From the NCBI GenBank assembly GCA_009694745.1, contig SHUF01000004.1:1-64000 (forward strand): DNA of 64,000 nt. Direction: 5' to 3'. The stretch is from Acidobacteriota bacterium. Lineage in GTDB: Bacteria > Acidobacteriota > Vicinamibacteria > Vicinamibacterales > SCN-69-37. Made by a program: the position numbers and the translations under genes. The notes beneath the pieces are model-generated. The model worked only from the letters and a program-made list of their open reading frames with translations, was not told where the DNA came from and made no database searches. Shown here piece by piece: positions 62,601-64,000 of this stretch. Within the stretch, counting starts at the first letter, position 1, and the number at the start of each line of letters is the position of its first letter.

Positions 62601-64000
62601 CTAGCGTCCCACCCGCACGCGAATGCCGCCCGTCACCAGCCGCGGCGAACCGACCGTCGTCGGCAGCGTGCCGACGATGTACTCGCGATTGAAGAGGTTT
62701 TGCACGCCGACAAAGGCGCTGAGGCGCGGGCCGATCGCGCGTGACACGGACAGCGACACGACCGCATATTTCGGCAGGCCAGCCGCGGTGTTGCCCGGCA
62801 CGGCGCGCGCATTGAGGTCGTCGTCAAATTGGCGACCCATCGCCAGCAGTTCAAGACTTGCGGTCACCAGCCGCGCATTGGCGAAGGTGACCTGCAAAGA
62901 GCCGCGATGGCGAGGTACCTGCGGCAGCAATTTGTCCACCAGGGCCGTGTTGGCGTCGTTGGCTGTCACGCGAGCGTGTTGATAGATGTACGCGCCAGAC
63001 ACTTTCCACGATCCGCCGGCGCGATAGTCCACACTCGTCTGCACACCGGAGACTCGCGTGGCCCCCAGGTTCTGGCGTTGCTGCGTGACGTTGGCGCCGC
63101 TCGCACTCAGTGTCACGTTGGACACGGGGTCCGTGATCCGGTTGTCGAACCAGGTGGTGCGCCACGCGACCTGGCGGAACGGCGATACCTGCAGGCCCAC
63201 CTCGCCGCCGCGCAGCCGCTCCGGGCCCAGTTGGTTGTTGGCCAGTGTGAGCACCGTGCCCACCCTGAACTGGCGATACAGCTCGTTGAGTGTCGGCGCG
63301 CGGAAGCCTTCGCCGATGTTCGCCCACACGCTCACGAGGTCCGTCACCCGATAGATGGCGGCCACGCGCGGACTGATCACCGTGTCACGCTTGTCCGGCA
63401 ACGCCGCGTTGTTGTTGATGGTGGGCAGGCCGCTCGGGACGCTGCTCTCCAGGTTGTGGGCGTGATAGTTGCGCCAGCGATCGATGCGTACGCTTCCAGT
63501 GATCGTCAATGCGGGCGTCACCGCGAAGATATCCTGCACAAAGGCGCCGAGGCCGTTCTGGGTGCCACCTGAAATACGCTGCACCGTGACGGTGGTACCC
63601 GTCGTGGCGTCCAACCCGTCTTCTTCACTGCCGCCATCCACCCAGCGCCAGTCTCCGCCGATCGTAATGGTGTGTGAACCCGACAGCAGGCGCCACCGCG
63701 CCATTCCGCTGTACGACGTCGTCGGCACCCGCTGATTGAGCGTCATGCGTCCGATGCTGCGGGGAGGTGTGGCCGCCGGCACGGCCAGAAAATTGCTGCG
63801 CAGTGTTCCCCGGCCGAGAGAGGCAGAGACCTGCACGTCGCTGTTGTCCGAGATTCGCGCCGTGAGTGACCCGCTCGCGGATGTCCAGGTCGTGTCGTTC
63901 TCCTCGGCGGCTCCGGTGAAGGTGCTGTGTTTGCCGTTGTTCCGCTCTTCATTGAAGTAACCGGCTCTCAACACCCCTCGCACACGGCCAGAAGGTGTGA
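62601..64000 (-). CDS. TonB-dependent receptor, N-terminal part beyond the window
   Basis: VSVWANIGEGFRAPTLNELYRQFRVGTVLTLANNQLGPERLRGGEVGLQ ... FVGVQNLFNREYIVGTLPTTVGSPRLVTGGIRVRVGR. Confidence 0.9.
   Translation of the reverse strand, partial: TPSGRVRGVLRAGYFNEERNNGKHSTFTGAAEENDTTWTSASGSLTARISDNSDVQVSASLGRGTLRSNFLAVPAATPPRSIGRMTLNQRVPTTSYSGMARWRLLSGSHTITIGGDWRWVDGGSEEDGLDATTGTTVTVQRISGGTQNGLGAFVQDIFAVTPALTITGSVRIDRWRNYHAHNLESSVPSGLPTINNNAALPDKRDTVISPRVAAIYRVTDLVSVWANIGEGFRAPTLNELYRQFRVGTVLTLANNQLGPERLRGGEVGLQVSPFRQVAWRTTWFDNRITDPVSNVTLSASGANVTQQRQNLGATRVSGVQTSVDYRAGGSWKVSGAYIYQHARVTANDANTALVDKLLPQVPRHRGSLQVTFANARLVTASLELLAMGRQFDDDLNARAVPGNTAAGLPKYAVVSLSVSRAIGPRLSAFVGVQNLFNREYIVGTLPTTVGSPRLVTGGIRVRVGR

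Noticed and set aside
1-64000. tRNA/rRNA genes
   Set aside because: No stretch recognisable as tRNA (e.g. GGTTCGAATCC arm with CCA end) or rRNA was noticed by eye; tRNAscan-SE/barrnap would be decisive.

Overview
The window looks like a gene-dense, high-GC, largely housekeeping chromosomal segment. Gene content and an ADOP-type permease tail suggest Acidobacteriota (Vicinamibacteria-like), but that assignment is inference. It begins inside an IS3-type transposase C-terminus and ends inside a TonB-dependent receptor. Recognisable blocks: glutaminyl-peptide cyclotransferase, AI-2E transporter, CorA, exported Fe/Mn SOD, a ZnuD-like TonB receptor, M19/M14/S41 peptidases, an orphan DGQHR/DndB-like gene, a histidine kinase with a frameshifted response regulator, YHYH/MORN/SCO1 genes, HyuA/HyuB plus MFS, FabI, NagA, QueC/QueD, an iron locus (DtxR-FeoA fusion, split FeoB, DtxR/MntR), UbiE/MenG, CaiB-type CoA transferase plus homoserine dehydrogenase, RmuC, a MoeB-rhodanese protein, a complete rrf2-sufA-B-C-D-S-T-U operon, a second cysteine desulfurase, and MqnD. 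The most unusual signal is several families of short modular palindromes and short tandem arrays. They repeatedly start exactly at stop codons. One 21-nt palindrome (AAACGACCTCWGAGGTCGTTT, peptide TTSEVV or KRPxRSF) is read in frame inside four different ORFs and supplies N-terminal, C-terminal or internal coding sequence, including an ATGA stop/start junction between two genes. I also see a 5-bp repeat frameshift in the response regulator, an in-frame amber stop in a DUF4097-like gene, a glycosyltransferase/ADOP-permease chimera, and a good IscR/Rrf2-type operator over the suf promoter. No CRISPR array, rRNA or tRNA was seen.
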